Position numbers and translations under genes: made by a program. Below, piece after piece: positions 9,133 to 16,718 of a stretch of 64,000 bases of DNA. A model generated the notes under the pieces. The model saw only the letters and a program-made list of their open reading frames with translations. It searched no databases and was not told the origin of the DNA. The DNA is from Streptomyces coeruleorubidus (GTDB lineage: Bacteria; Actinomycetota; Actinomycetes; Streptomycetales; Streptomycetaceae), in the NCBI RefSeq assembly GCF_008705135.1, contig NZ_CP023694.1, forward strand, positions 5,747,001-5,811,000. Direction: 5' to 3'. Numbering within the stretch: the stretch's first letter is position 1; the number at the start of each line of letters is the position of its first letter.

Positions 9133-9771
9133 GTGGCCGCCAAGCCCGTGGCCCAGCGCGCCAAGCGCCTGGTCGTGCTGGTCTCCGGATCCGGCACCAA
9201 CCTTCAGGCGCTCCTCGACGAGATCGACGCCGCCGGTGCGCAGGCGTACGGGGCCGAGATCGTGGCCGTCGGCGCCGACCGCGAGGGCATCGAGGGGCTG
9301 GCCCGCGCCGAGCGCGCCGGGCTGCCGACCTTCGTGCGCAAGGTCAGGGACTACGGCAGCCGCGAGGAGTGGGACGCCGCGCTCGCCGAGGCCGTCGCCG
9401 CCTTCGAGCCCGACCTCGTCGTCTCCGCCGGGTTCATGAAGATCGTCGGCAAGGAGTTCCTGGCGCGGTTCGGCGGGCGGTTCGTCAACACGCACCCCGC
9501 CCTGCTGCCCAGTTTCCCGGGGGCCCACGGCGTACGGGACGCGCTCGCGTACGGCGCCAAGGTCACCGGCTGCACCGTCCACTTCGTCGACGACGGCGTC
9601 GACACCGGACCGATCATCGCCCAGGGCGTGGTGGAGGTCCGGGACGAGGACGACGAGAGCGCTCTGCACGAGCGCATCAAGGAAGTCGAGCGAAGGCTGC
9701 TCGTCGAGGTCGTGGGGCGGCTCGCCCGCAACGGCTATCGCATTGAGGGACGAAAGGTAGTTATCCAGTGA
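9133..9771 (+). CDS. purN: Phosphoribosylglycinamide formyltransferase
   Basis: 212 residues with the GTG start at 9133 (aagg about 9 bases upstream); an in-frame ATG at 9073 would add 20 residues unlike the family. PurN transfers the formyl group of 10-formyl-THF to GAR, the third step of de novo purine synthesis. Visible: the phosphate-binding LVSGSGTNLQALLD (about 15-28) and the catalytic region with Asn and His in NTHPALLPSFPGAHG (about 120-134), followed by GCTVHFVDDGVDTGPI. Its TGA overlaps the start of purH by four bases, so the two are translationally coupled. Confidence 0.96.
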   Translation: MAAKPVAQRAKRLVVLVSGSGTNLQALLDEIDAAGAQAYGAEIVAVGADREGIEGLARAERAGLPTFVRKVRDYGSREEWDAALAEAVAAFEPDLVVSAGFMKIVGKEFLARFGGRFVNTHPALLPSFPGAHGVRDALAYGAKVTGCTVHFVDDGVDTGPIIAQGVVEVRDEDDESALHERIKEVERRLLVEVVGRLARNGYRIEGRKVVIQ

Positions 9772-11330
9772 CCGCCGAGAGCAACAAGCGGCCCCTTCGC
9801 CGGGCGCTCGTCAGCGTCTACGACAAGACCGGGCTGGAGGAGCTCGCCCGCGGCCTGCACGAGGCCGGTGTGGAGCTCGTCTCCACCGGGTCCACGGCCG
9901 CCCGCATCTCCGCTGCCGGCGTCCCGGTCACCAAGGTCGAGGAGCTCACCGGCTTCCCCGAGTGCCTGGACGGCCGCGTCAAGACGCTGCACCCCAGGGT
10001 CCACGCCGGCATCCTCGCCGACCTGCGCCTGGAGGACCACCAGCGGCAGCTCGCCGAGCTGGGTGTCGAGCCGTTCGACCTCGTCGTCGTCAACCTCTAC
10101 CCGTTCCGCGAGACCGTCGCCTCCGGGGCCACCCCCGACGAATGCGTCGAGCAGATCGACATCGGCGGCCCGTCGATGGTCCGGGCGGCCGCCAAGAACC
10201 ACCCCTCGGTCGCCGTCGTCACCAGCCCCGCGCGCTACGCCGACGTCCTGTCCGCCGTGCAGAACGGCGGCTTCGACCTCGCCACCCGCAAGCGGCTGGC
10301 CGCCGAGGCCTTCCAGCACACGGCCGCGTACGACGTCGCCGTCGCCTCCTGGTTCGCCTCCTCCTACGCGCCCGTCGACGAGTCGCAGTTCCCCGACTTC
10401 CTCGGCGCCACCTGGGAGCGCGAGCACACCCTGCGCTACGGCGAGAACCCGCACCAGCCCGCCGCGCTCTACGTCTCGGGCACGGGCGGCCTCGCCGAGG
10501 CCGAGCAGCTGCACGGCAAGGAGATGTCGTACAACAACTACACGGACACGGACGCCGCCCGCCGTGCCGCGTACGACCACGCCGAGCCCTGTGTCGCGAT
10601 CATCAAGCACGCCAACCCCTGCGGTATCGCGGTGGGCGCGGACGTCGCCGAGGCGCACCGCAAGGCGCACGCCTGTGACCCGCTGTCGGCGTTCGGCGGC
10701 GTGATCGCGGTCAACCGCCCGGTCAGCAAGGAGATGGCCGAGCAGGTCGCGGAGATCTTCACCGAGGTCATCGTCGCGCCCGGCTACGAGGACGGCGCCC
10801 TGGAGGCCCTCACCAAGAAGAAGAACATCCGCGTGCTGCGCTGCCCCGACGGGCCCTCCGCCCCGGTCGAGGTCAAGCCCATCGACGGCGGAGCGCTGCT
10901 CCAGGTGACCGACCGGCTCCAGGCCGACGGCGACGACCCGGCCAACTGGACGCTGGCGACCGGCGAGGCACTGGACGCCGACGAGCTCCAGCAGCTCGCC
11001 TTCGCCTGGAGGGCCTGCCGTGCGGTGAAGTCCAACGCGATCCTGCTCGCCAAGGACGGTGCCTCGGTCGGCGTCGGCATGGGGCAGGTCAACAGGGTCG
11101 ACTCCTGCAAGCTGGCGGTGGAGCGGGCCGGGGCCGAGCGGGCCCGGGGTTCGTACGTCGCGTCGGACGCGTTCTTCCCGTTCCCCGACAACATCGACGT
11201 CCTGGGCGCCGCCGGCGTCAAGGCCATCGTGCAGCCCGGCGGTTCCGTCCGTGACGAACTGGTCGTCGAGGCCGCGCAGAAGGCCGGCATCACGATGTAC
11301 TTCACCGGGACGCGGCACTTCTTCCACTGA
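9768..11330 (+). CDS. purH: Bifunctional AICAR formyltransferase / IMP cyclohydrolase
   Basis: 520 residues, full length. PurH catalyses the last two steps to IMP. The N-terminal MGS-like cyclohydrolase domain has the substrate loop GGRVKTLHPRVHAG (about 65-78) and VDLVVVNLYPF-type segment; the C-terminal AICAR transformylase domain has the Lys-His pair in IIKHANPCGIAV (about 281-292) and ends TGTRHFFH. The start GTG 9768 overlaps the purN stop (GTGA). A stable hairpin 10 bases after the stop ends the operon. Confidence 0.97.
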   Translation: MTAESNKRPLRRALVSVYDKTGLEELARGLHEAGVELVSTGSTAARISAAGVPVTKVEELTGFPECLDGRVKTLHPRVHAGILADLRLEDHQRQLAELGVEPFDLVVVNLYPFRETVASGATPDECVEQIDIGGPSMVRAAAKNHPSVAVVTSPARYADVLSAVQNGGFDLATRKRLAAEAFQHTAAYDVAVASWFASSYAPVDESQFPDFLGATWEREHTLRYGENPHQPAALYVSGTGGLAEAEQLHGKEMSYNNYTDTDAARRAAYDHAEPCVAIIKHANPCGIAVGADVAEAHRKAHACDPLSAFGGVIAVNRPVSKEMAEQVAEIFTEVIVAPGYEDGALEALTKKKNIRVLRCPDGPSAPVEVKPIDGGALLQVTDRLQADGDDPANWTLATGEALDADELQQLAFAWRACRAVKSNAILLAKDGASVGVGMGQVNRVDSCKLAVERAGAERARGSYVASDAFFPFPDNIDVLGAAGVKAIVQPGGSVRDELVVEAAQKAGITMYFTGTRHFFH

Positions 11331-11340
11331 CGGCGGCGGA

Positions 11341-11366
11341 GCGGGCCGGCGGCAGCGCCGGCCCGC
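11341..11366. terminator. Terminator after purH
   Basis: Perfect 10-bp arms gcgggccggc (11341-11350) and gccggcccgc (11357-11366) with a 6-base loop. It sits between the convergent purH and the ALF-repeat gene and may serve both. Confidence 0.85.
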
Positions 11367-11378
11367 TGTCCGGACGGC

Positions 11379-11975
11379 TCAGCCGTCCACCTCGTACTGC
11401 CCGACCTCCAGGAAGTACCGCAGCTCCTCCGGCGTGCCGTCGATGACGTCCTCGGCGGCGGCCCGGAGCGCGTCGCTGATGGCCGGGTCGGCCAGGATGC
11501 GGGCGACGGCGACGCGGTCGTCCTCGGCCTGGGCGAGGCGGTAGCCGGTCTCCAGGAACGCGCGCAGGGCTTCCGGGGTGTTGACGTCGAGGGCCTTGGT
11601 GGCCTCCCTCTTGACGCCCCGGCCGGAGTCCGGGTCGCTCAGGATGCGGACGATGGCGACGCGGTCGTCCTCGGCCTGGGCGAGGCGGTAGCCCGTCTTC
11701 AGGAACTCCCGCATGTCCTCCACGGTGCCGTCGAGCGCCTCGTTGGCCTCGCGTACGACTCCGCGGCCGCTGTCCTCGTCCGCCAGGATGCGCAGGATCG
11801 CGATCCGGAGGTCCTCCTCCGACATCTCGTCCACCGGCGTGCCGTCCGCCGGGGACGCCGTCGCCACGGCGGCCGACGCGGGAGCCGTTCCGGTGGCGAA
11901 GGCCGGGGCGGTGAGCAGCAGGGCGGGGGCCAGGGCGCCGGCGGCGACGACCAGAGCACCACGGGTGAGTCTCAT
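11379..11975 (-). CDS. Secreted ALF-repeat protein
   Basis: 198 residues from ATG 11975, preceded by GGAGGATGG. A clear signal peptide (LVVAAGALAPALLLTAPAFA, about 7-26) is followed by an Ala/Thr-rich linker and three repeats of about 48 residues. Each repeat has ALRxFLxTGYRLAQAEDDRVA and RILxDxxSGRGVxREA elements, the pattern of the short ALF repeats found in many Streptomyces secreted proteins (family knowledge). No catalytic residues are evident. It is the last gene of the minus-strand envelope block; the role is unknown, possibly a surface or inter-cellular binding protein. Confidence 0.75.
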   Translation of the reverse strand: MRLTRGALVVAAGALAPALLLTAPAFATGTAPASAAVATASPADGTPVDEMSEEDLRIAILRILADEDSGRGVVREANEALDGTVEDMREFLKTGYRLAQAEDDRVAIVRILSDPDSGRGVKREATKALDVNTPEALRAFLETGYRLAQAEDDRVAVARILADPAISDALRAAAEDVIDGTPEELRYFLEVGQYEVDG

Positions 11976-12144
11976 GCGCGAACCATCCTCCAGGTCAAGG
12001 GAATCGAGAGCATGTTCGCATAATCGGGGCATGGGGACGGTTGATTCACGGCGGCGCGTGGTACCTCGAACTGCCTGTGGCCCGCCGGGTGTTGACCGGC
12101 GGACCGCAGGATGTCGCCCGAGCGGATGCCCGGTGGGTGGAACG

Positions 12145-12597
12145 TCAGTCCATGAACTTCGAGCAGGTGTCCGAGGCCAGCTTCTTGTGGGAGGAGATGC
12201 GGTTGTCCGCCGTCTCGCCGTTGCTGAACACGTCGTCCGACTTGAGCGAGGAGACGTACTTCTTGCCGGAGGCGATGCAGATGTGCCCGCCCTTGTAGTC
12301 CTTCAGCCGGTAGAACGCGACGTACTTGCCGGTCTTGTTCACGATCGAGGTCGCCCTGTTGTCGTCGTCACCCTGGAAGGAGCGGGAGCTGTTCCCCCAG
12401 TTCTCGTCCCACTCCTTGGACGAGCCGAGGTAGCTCTCGCAGTAGGACAGGCGGTACGCGTACATGTAGCCCGACTTCGCCTCCTCGTAGTTGTCGTCAC
12501 AGTTGGCGGTGGGCGCCGCCTGGACGGAGGCGGCGGGGACGAGGGCTCCCAGACCGGCGAGGGTGAGGGTGGCCAGCGTGGCGGTCAGTTTGCGCAT
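12145..12597 (-). CDS. Small secreted I36-like (peptidase-inhibitor / crystallin-fold) protein
   Basis: 150 residues. AAGGAG precedes ATG 12597 by about 8 bases. A signal peptide runs to about residue 28 (SVQAAPTANC). The mature part has four Cys and the pattern DDDNRATSIVNKT ... VAFYRLKDYKGGHICIASG ... DNRISSHK, which resembles Streptomyces proteinase inhibitor family I36 (SMPI-like, beta-gamma-crystallin-like fold). Protease inhibition is family inference, not shown by any motif here. The extracellular part of the kinase encoded at 14458-15852 looks distantly similar, which links this gene to its neighbours. Confidence 0.65.
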   Translation of the reverse strand: MRKLTATLATLTLAGLGALVPAASVQAAPTANCDDNYEEAKSGYMYAYRLSYCESYLGSSKEWDENWGNSSRSFQGDDDNRATSIVNKTGKYVAFYRLKDYKGGHICIASGKKYVSSLKSDDVFSNGETADNRISSHKKLASDTCSKFMD

Positions 12598-12672
12598 GAC
12601 GGATCACTCCTTGTGGATTGCGGTTGGTGTGCTTGCGTGGTGGCTTGCGGAGGTACGCCGACGGCACGGGCC

Positions 12673-13593
12673 TCAGGAAGCGGCGCCCGTGATGTCCTCG
12701 GCGCGGGCCAGGGCGGCGAGGCTCAGCCGCTGATGGGTGGCGATGGTGTCGGCGTAGGGCCCGAGCTTCTTCGCGCGGTACTCGTGTTCCAGGTCACGGG
12801 CGGTGGCGGCCAGCCCGGAGGCGTCCTCACCGGCGCAGACGGCCTCGGCTGTGGCGAGCTCCACCTCGACGGCATGCGCCTTCCCGTCGCTCATTGCGTC
12901 CGTCGACCGTGCGAGCTCCAGGCGCAGGTGCTCGGGAGAGCGGTAGTCGTGCCCCTTCTTTCGCATGCAGGACGACCATGAAGCCAGGGCGTGAACGAAG
13001 CGCTTGTCCTTCATGAGGTCCGGAAGGAACAGCGGGGCGAGGTTCTCGGTGATCGTCGAGACGCGGAACCAGGTCTCGTGGTCACCGTAGAGCTCGCCCT
13101 GAGCCTCCGCCCGGCACCCGCCGGCGGGGCCCTCCACCGTGCCGCCGCGGGGCAGTTCGACGCTGACGGTGTCGGAGGGCATGCCCTCCAGGGCCCTCGT
13201 GTAGCGGACGCGGTCCTCGCGCGGGAACGCGTTGGAGTACGCGAAGTTGGGATTCCCGGCCCTTTCGGCGGCCCTGACGAGCCGACCGCCGTAGCCGTGC
13301 TTCCTCACCCAGGCGAGGTCGTCGAGGACGTAGACGGCGGTCTTGCGCTCGTCGACGCTCGCGATCGGCCCCACCCAGTACGAGAACCCGCGCGACGCCA
13401 TGCACTTCTTCGTCAGCAGCCCCTCGGCCCGCTCGACGACCACCTGCTCGGCGTCGGTCAGGTCGCGGCCCTGCCCCGTGCTGCTGCTCCCTGAGTTCCC
13501 GGACGGCCCCGTGGTGGCGGAGGCCGTGCAGCCCGCAGCCGTGGCGGTAATGATCACCGCCGCCGCGAACCGCGTGGCGAAGGCTCGCCTCAT
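12673..13593 (-). CDS. Hypothetical lipoprotein
   Basis: 306 residues from ATG 13593 with GGGGGAG upstream; the longer reading frame has no such site. The N-terminus has Arg residues, a hydrophobic core and a lipobox-like ATAAGC (Cys at about 21) followed by a Ser/Gly-rich linker, so it should be a membrane-anchored exported protein. The rest is alpha-helical and charged with a few Cys (KKCMASRGFSYW about 61-72, WSSCMRKKGHDY about 222-233), a pattern seen in uncharacterised Streptomyces lipoproteins. No enzyme motif is seen. It sits in the envelope block between the I36-like gene and an M23 peptidase. Confidence 0.65.
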   Translation of the reverse strand: MRRAFATRFAAAVIITATAAGCTASATTGPSGNSGSSSTGQGRDLTDAEQVVVERAEGLLTKKCMASRGFSYWVGPIASVDERKTAVYVLDDLAWVRKHGYGGRLVRAAERAGNPNFAYSNAFPREDRVRYTRALEGMPSDTVSVELPRGGTVEGPAGGCRAEAQGELYGDHETWFRVSTITENLAPLFLPDLMKDKRFVHALASWSSCMRKKGHDYRSPEHLRLELARSTDAMSDGKAHAVEVELATAEAVCAGEDASGLAATARDLEHEYRAKKLGPYADTIATHQRLSLAALARAEDITGAAS

Positions 13594-13722
13594 GGTCGTG
13601 CTCCCCCGTGTCCCCCCGCACCTCCCCTGTGGCGGTGCGTGGTCTCCACTGTGCAGGGGGCGGCCGGCGAGCAGTACCTGCAATGTTTCAGGGTCGTGCC
13701 GGGAGCCCTCCGGACGGCTGCG

Positions 13723-14337
13723 TCAGCAGTTCTTGCTGACGACGTCCGTCCACGTACTCCCCGTCCCGGTGTACTGCTTGCCGTTGAAGTGCACGGGCTT
13801 GCGGTCGGCCTCCGTCGGGATGCCGTTCGTCTTGTAGCGCTGCTCGTAGTGCAGGTGGGCCCAGCCGCCGCTGTTGGCGCCGGTGGCGCCGATGTGGCCG
13901 ATCCTGGTTCCCGCGGTGACGCTGTCGCCCTTCTGGACGTACTTGTCGTGCTTGTCCCTGAGGTGGTAGTACGCCGTGTACCAGCCGCTGCCGTGGTCGA
14001 TGACGATGACGTTGCCGGCGCCCCGGTCCCAGAAGGTACGGGCCACCTTGCCCTTGTAGCCGGTGAGCACGTTCTTGCCGGACGACCCGGTGTTGCCCTT
14101 CACCACGATGTCGAGGGCGGGGTTGTGGCCGCTGTCGTAGGTGTCGAGCCGCCAGTGGGTGTCGCAGGCGAACGGCATCTGGAACCTGGGCTTGGCCGCC
14201 GCGACCACGTCACCCTGGGCCGAGGCCGGTGCCGCCGTGGCCCTCCCGCCGGACTCGAGGCCGAGCGGGAGCGCGAGCGCGCCGGCCGCGAGCACCACGG
14301 CCGCCTTGCGGTGCCGGGCCGCGTGTGTTGTGTGCAT
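13723..14337 (-). CDS. Secreted M23-family (LytM-like) metallopeptidase
   Basis: 204 residues, ATG 14337 with GGGGAGA upstream. A signal peptide ends near residue 36. The catalytic zinc site of M23 peptidases can be traced: His71 and Asp76 in GHNPALDI, His125 in TAYYHL and the HxH motif His161/His163 in AHLHYE. The fold is also marked by GKNVLTGYKGKVAR and VQKGDSVTAGTRIGHIG, typical of this family. It probably cleaves peptide cross-bridges of peptidoglycan outside the cell. It lies just after the kinase with an extracellular I36-like domain; no gene of an inhibitor pair is proven. Confidence 0.85.
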   Translation of the reverse strand: MHTTHAARHRKAAVVLAAGALALPLGLESGGRATAAPASAQGDVVAAAKPRFQMPFACDTHWRLDTYDSGHNPALDIVVKGNTGSSGKNVLTGYKGKVARTFWDRGAGNVIVIDHGSGWYTAYYHLRDKHDKYVQKGDSVTAGTRIGHIGATGANSGGWAHLHYEQRYKTNGIPTEADRKPVHFNGKQYTGTGSTWTDVVSKNC

Positions 14338-14457
14338 CCGTATCTCCCCGTCGTCGTTCTTCTGCCGCTCTTGGCTGCGGACGCGTCAAGCATTCGGTGG
14401 CAGCCGGGAAAGCGGTACCTCGAAAGTTGTAGGGCGGTCGGCACGGCGGCCGTTCGT

Positions 14458-15852
14458 TCAGCAGGACGGGACCCACTCGTGGGAGCGGATCACCAGGCCA
14501 CCGGGGTCGGGAAAGTTGACCTTCTGGAGAGAGTTGACGCAGCCGAACGGCGCCTTTCTGCCGGGCTCGCGGAAGAGCCGGACGTCGTCGTGCGGATCCC
14601 CCGTGAAGCCGTTGTTGAAGGCCGACCTCGGTTTCGTGGTCTTCGCCCAGTCGCAGGTGATGATGCCGCCGGTCCAGTCGTCGTCGTACTCGTACCAGGC
14701 GCACATCTCGCCCTGTCCGTCCGGCTCGGTGAAGAAGCAGACGTCACCCTGGTCGCAGCGCGCGTACCCCTGCGGTGCGGGTTCGCGCAGGGCGAGGAGG
14801 CCGGCGGTGGCCAGCGACACGACCGTGACCGCGGCGAGCGACCCGAGGACGGCTGGATGCGGGCCGCGCCTCGGCTTCAGCCGGGGCAGCCGCGGGGAAC
14901 GGGCCGCCCCGGCCGCGGTCTCGACCCGGCGGAGCAGGGACTGGGCGGAGTGCGGGGCCCGGTCGGCGTGCGTGGGGGCGAGGCAGTCGATGACGATCTG
15001 CCGCCAGGCGTCCGGCAGTTCGGGCGACAGGCGAAGCTCTTCGCGGCCCTTGGCGTAACGCTGGACCGCTTCCCGGCGGGCGGCCGGGTTCGCCCCGGGG
15101 AACGGCAGGCCGCCGGTCAGGACCAGGTGGGCGAGGACGCCGAAGGCCCAGATGTCGGCGGTGGGACGGGTCTGGTGGCCGCGTTCGCCGACCTCGGCCC
15201 ACAGGAGCTCGGGCGGGGTGTAGTCGGAAGTGGTGAACGCGGGGGAGTAGGCGTGGGTGCCGTCGAGTTCGGCGGCCAGGTTGAAGTCGGCGAGCCGGAC
15301 CGAACCGTCCGCCATGAGCAGCACGTTGGCGGGTTTGAGGTCGCCGTGCACCCAGCCCGCGTGGTGGAGATGGGCCACCCCCTCGCAGATCTGGGCGACC
15401 AGGGACGGCCCTCCGGGGACGGCTACGGCACGCTCCGCCGGGGTGTCCCCCCGGCCCCGGGACCGGGCCGCCAGCTGGTCGAGCAGCTGGTCGAGGGATC
15501 CCTCGGCACGTTCGAGGACGAGGACGGTGGCGCCGTCCAGCCCGGGGCGGGCGGGGTCGTCCACGGTCAGGGTCTCGTACATCCGGATCAGGCGTGGGCG
15601 TTGCAGTCTGCGCAGTAACTCCGTCTCCCGCTCGGCGAGTTCGCGCAGGTGACGGAGCCGGCGCGGAGTCTGGGTGCCCGTCGGCAGGAACTTCAGCGCG
15701 GCCTCGGCCGGCAGGCCCTCGACGGGCTCGGCGAGGCGGGCGGCGTACACGCTGCCGAAAGCCCCGGAAGCGATGGGCTCGCGTACGTCCCAGGCGCCGA
15801 CGCGGTAACCCCGCGGGACCTGCACGGCGTGCGGCCATGACTCCCCGCTCAC
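14458..15852 (-). CDS. Receptor-type Ser/Thr kinase with extracellular I36-like domain
   Basis: 464 residues; GTG 15852 overlaps the stop of the FHA gene by four bases. Kinase domain about 18-300: Gly-rich loop SGAFGSVYAA (29-38), catalytic Lys54 in AALKFLP, HGDLKPAN (169-176, Asp171) and metal-binding Asp189 in a DFN rather than DFG motif, then YTPPELLW in place of the usual APE region. One membrane helix at about 334-355. The outside part (356-464) has six Cys (366, 372, 384, 400, 438, 464) and a CFFTEPDGQG ... SAFNNGF ... SHEW pattern like family I36 proteins. The kinase half is nearly the same as that of the kinase at 16719-18278. It probably senses something at the cell surface and signals through phosphorylation; the ligand is unknown. 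Confidence 0.85.
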   Translation of the reverse strand: MSGESWPHAVQVPRGYRVGAWDVREPIASGAFGSVYAARLAEPVEGLPAEAALKFLPTGTQTPRRLRHLRELAERETELLRRLQRPRLIRMYETLTVDDPARPGLDGATVLVLERAEGSLDQLLDQLAARSRGRGDTPAERAVAVPGGPSLVAQICEGVAHLHHAGWVHGDLKPANVLLMADGSVRLADFNLAAELDGTHAYSPAFTTSDYTPPELLWAEVGERGHQTRPTADIWAFGVLAHLVLTGGLPFPGANPAARREAVQRYAKGREELRLSPELPDAWRQIVIDCLAPTHADRAPHSAQSLLRRVETAAGAARSPRLPRLKPRRGPHPAVLGSLAAVTVVSLATAGLLALREPAPQGYARCDQGDVCFFTEPDGQGEMCAWYEYDDDWTGGIITCDWAKTTKPRSAFNNGFTGDPHDDVRLFREPGRKAPFGCVNSLQKVNFPDPGGLVIRSHEWVPSC

Positions 15853-16592
15853 CGGACGGGCTGCGCTTTCCCGCCCAGCAGGGCCAGGTCGGCCTCCCGC
15901 ACCAGGTCGAAGCGCAGGGCCAGGGACACCAGGCGTTCCTTCTTGCCGTTGAGGCGCGGGCCGCCGCCCGGTGCCGAGTCCGGAGCCGGTTTCAGGCGCA
16001 GCTTGACCGCCAGATAGTCGATGTTCCACGCCACCGACGCACGCGAGACCGACGGCCACAGCGGGCGGAGCCGCTCGACGAGTTCCTCGGCGGTGGGCAG
16101 AGGGGCGTGCGGCTCACCTCTCAGGCGGGCGGCGCACAGGGCGACCAGGACCTGGAAGTACCGCTTGCCGCGGTCGAGCGGGAAGGCCGAGGCGGTGGGC
16201 GCCCCGCCCCGCGGGCCGGTGCGGTCGAGATAGTCGTGGCGCGGCGCCCACACGTCGAAGCTCAGCAGCTCGCTCCCGGCCGGCAGGACCACGCGCGAGA
16301 ACTCGAAGGGCACCGGGGCGTCGAGCCGGCCCGGCGGGACCTTGATGTGCTCGCCCGCGCCTTCCGGGTTCTCGACCACGTACGTCTGTGCGCCGCTCAG
16401 ATTGCTGAGCCTCCAGTAGGCGCCGGCGGCCGTGATCTCGCCGGCCTCCCTGGAGACGCCCTCGTGCGGGATGAACAGGTGCGGGCCCCGGGGCCGTACG
16501 GCACGGCCGAAGGCCAGGGACTCGCAGGGATCGAGGTGGATGTGATCGTCCGGGCATGTGCTGTGCATGGGCACGACAACGATGCTGTGCAT
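15849..16592 (-). CDS. FHA-like domain protein paired with kinase
   Basis: 247 residues from ATG 16592 (GGAGGAAG upstream). The N-terminal ~110 residues look like a forkhead-associated domain, the phosphothreonine-binding module: LAFGRAVRPRG, HLFIPHEGVSREAGEI and YWRLSNLSGAQT match the usual FGR / SREH / NLS-type landmarks, although the Ser-Arg-x-His is replaced by Ser-Arg-Glu-Ala. The C-terminal half (about 150-247) is a helical region (VALCAARLRGEP, VERLRPLWPSVSRASVAWNIDYLAVKL) that resembles a winged-helix fold. Its stop overlaps the kinase start (GTGA), strongly suggesting that it is the cytoplasmic partner or substrate of that kinase. Confidence 0.75.
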   Translation of the reverse strand: MHSIVVVPMHSTCPDDHIHLDPCESLAFGRAVRPRGPHLFIPHEGVSREAGEITAAGAYWRLSNLSGAQTYVVENPEGAGEHIKVPPGRLDAPVPFEFSRVVLPAGSELLSFDVWAPRHDYLDRTGPRGGAPTASAFPLDRGKRYFQVLVALCAARLRGEPHAPLPTAEELVERLRPLWPSVSRASVAWNIDYLAVKLRLKPAPDSAPGGGPRLNGKKERLVSLALRFDLVREADLALLGGKAQPVR

Positions 16593-16718
16593 GGCGGCTT
16601 CCTCCCCCGAGAGAAACTCCGCCCAGAGTAGGAGGGAGGGGGCGGGAAAGCCCAAGGGAAGGCAAAATCGGCGTGTCGTGAACGATCGGTGCGGTGTCGT
16701 GCGGTAGTGACCGCCCGG

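Noticed and set aside
9735..11327. 530-residue minus-strand frame opposite purH
   Set aside because: Shadow of purH, no family resemblance.
12041..12298. Plus-strand 85-residue frame over the I36-like gene
   Set aside because: Antisense to a gene with a clear signal peptide and ribosome site.
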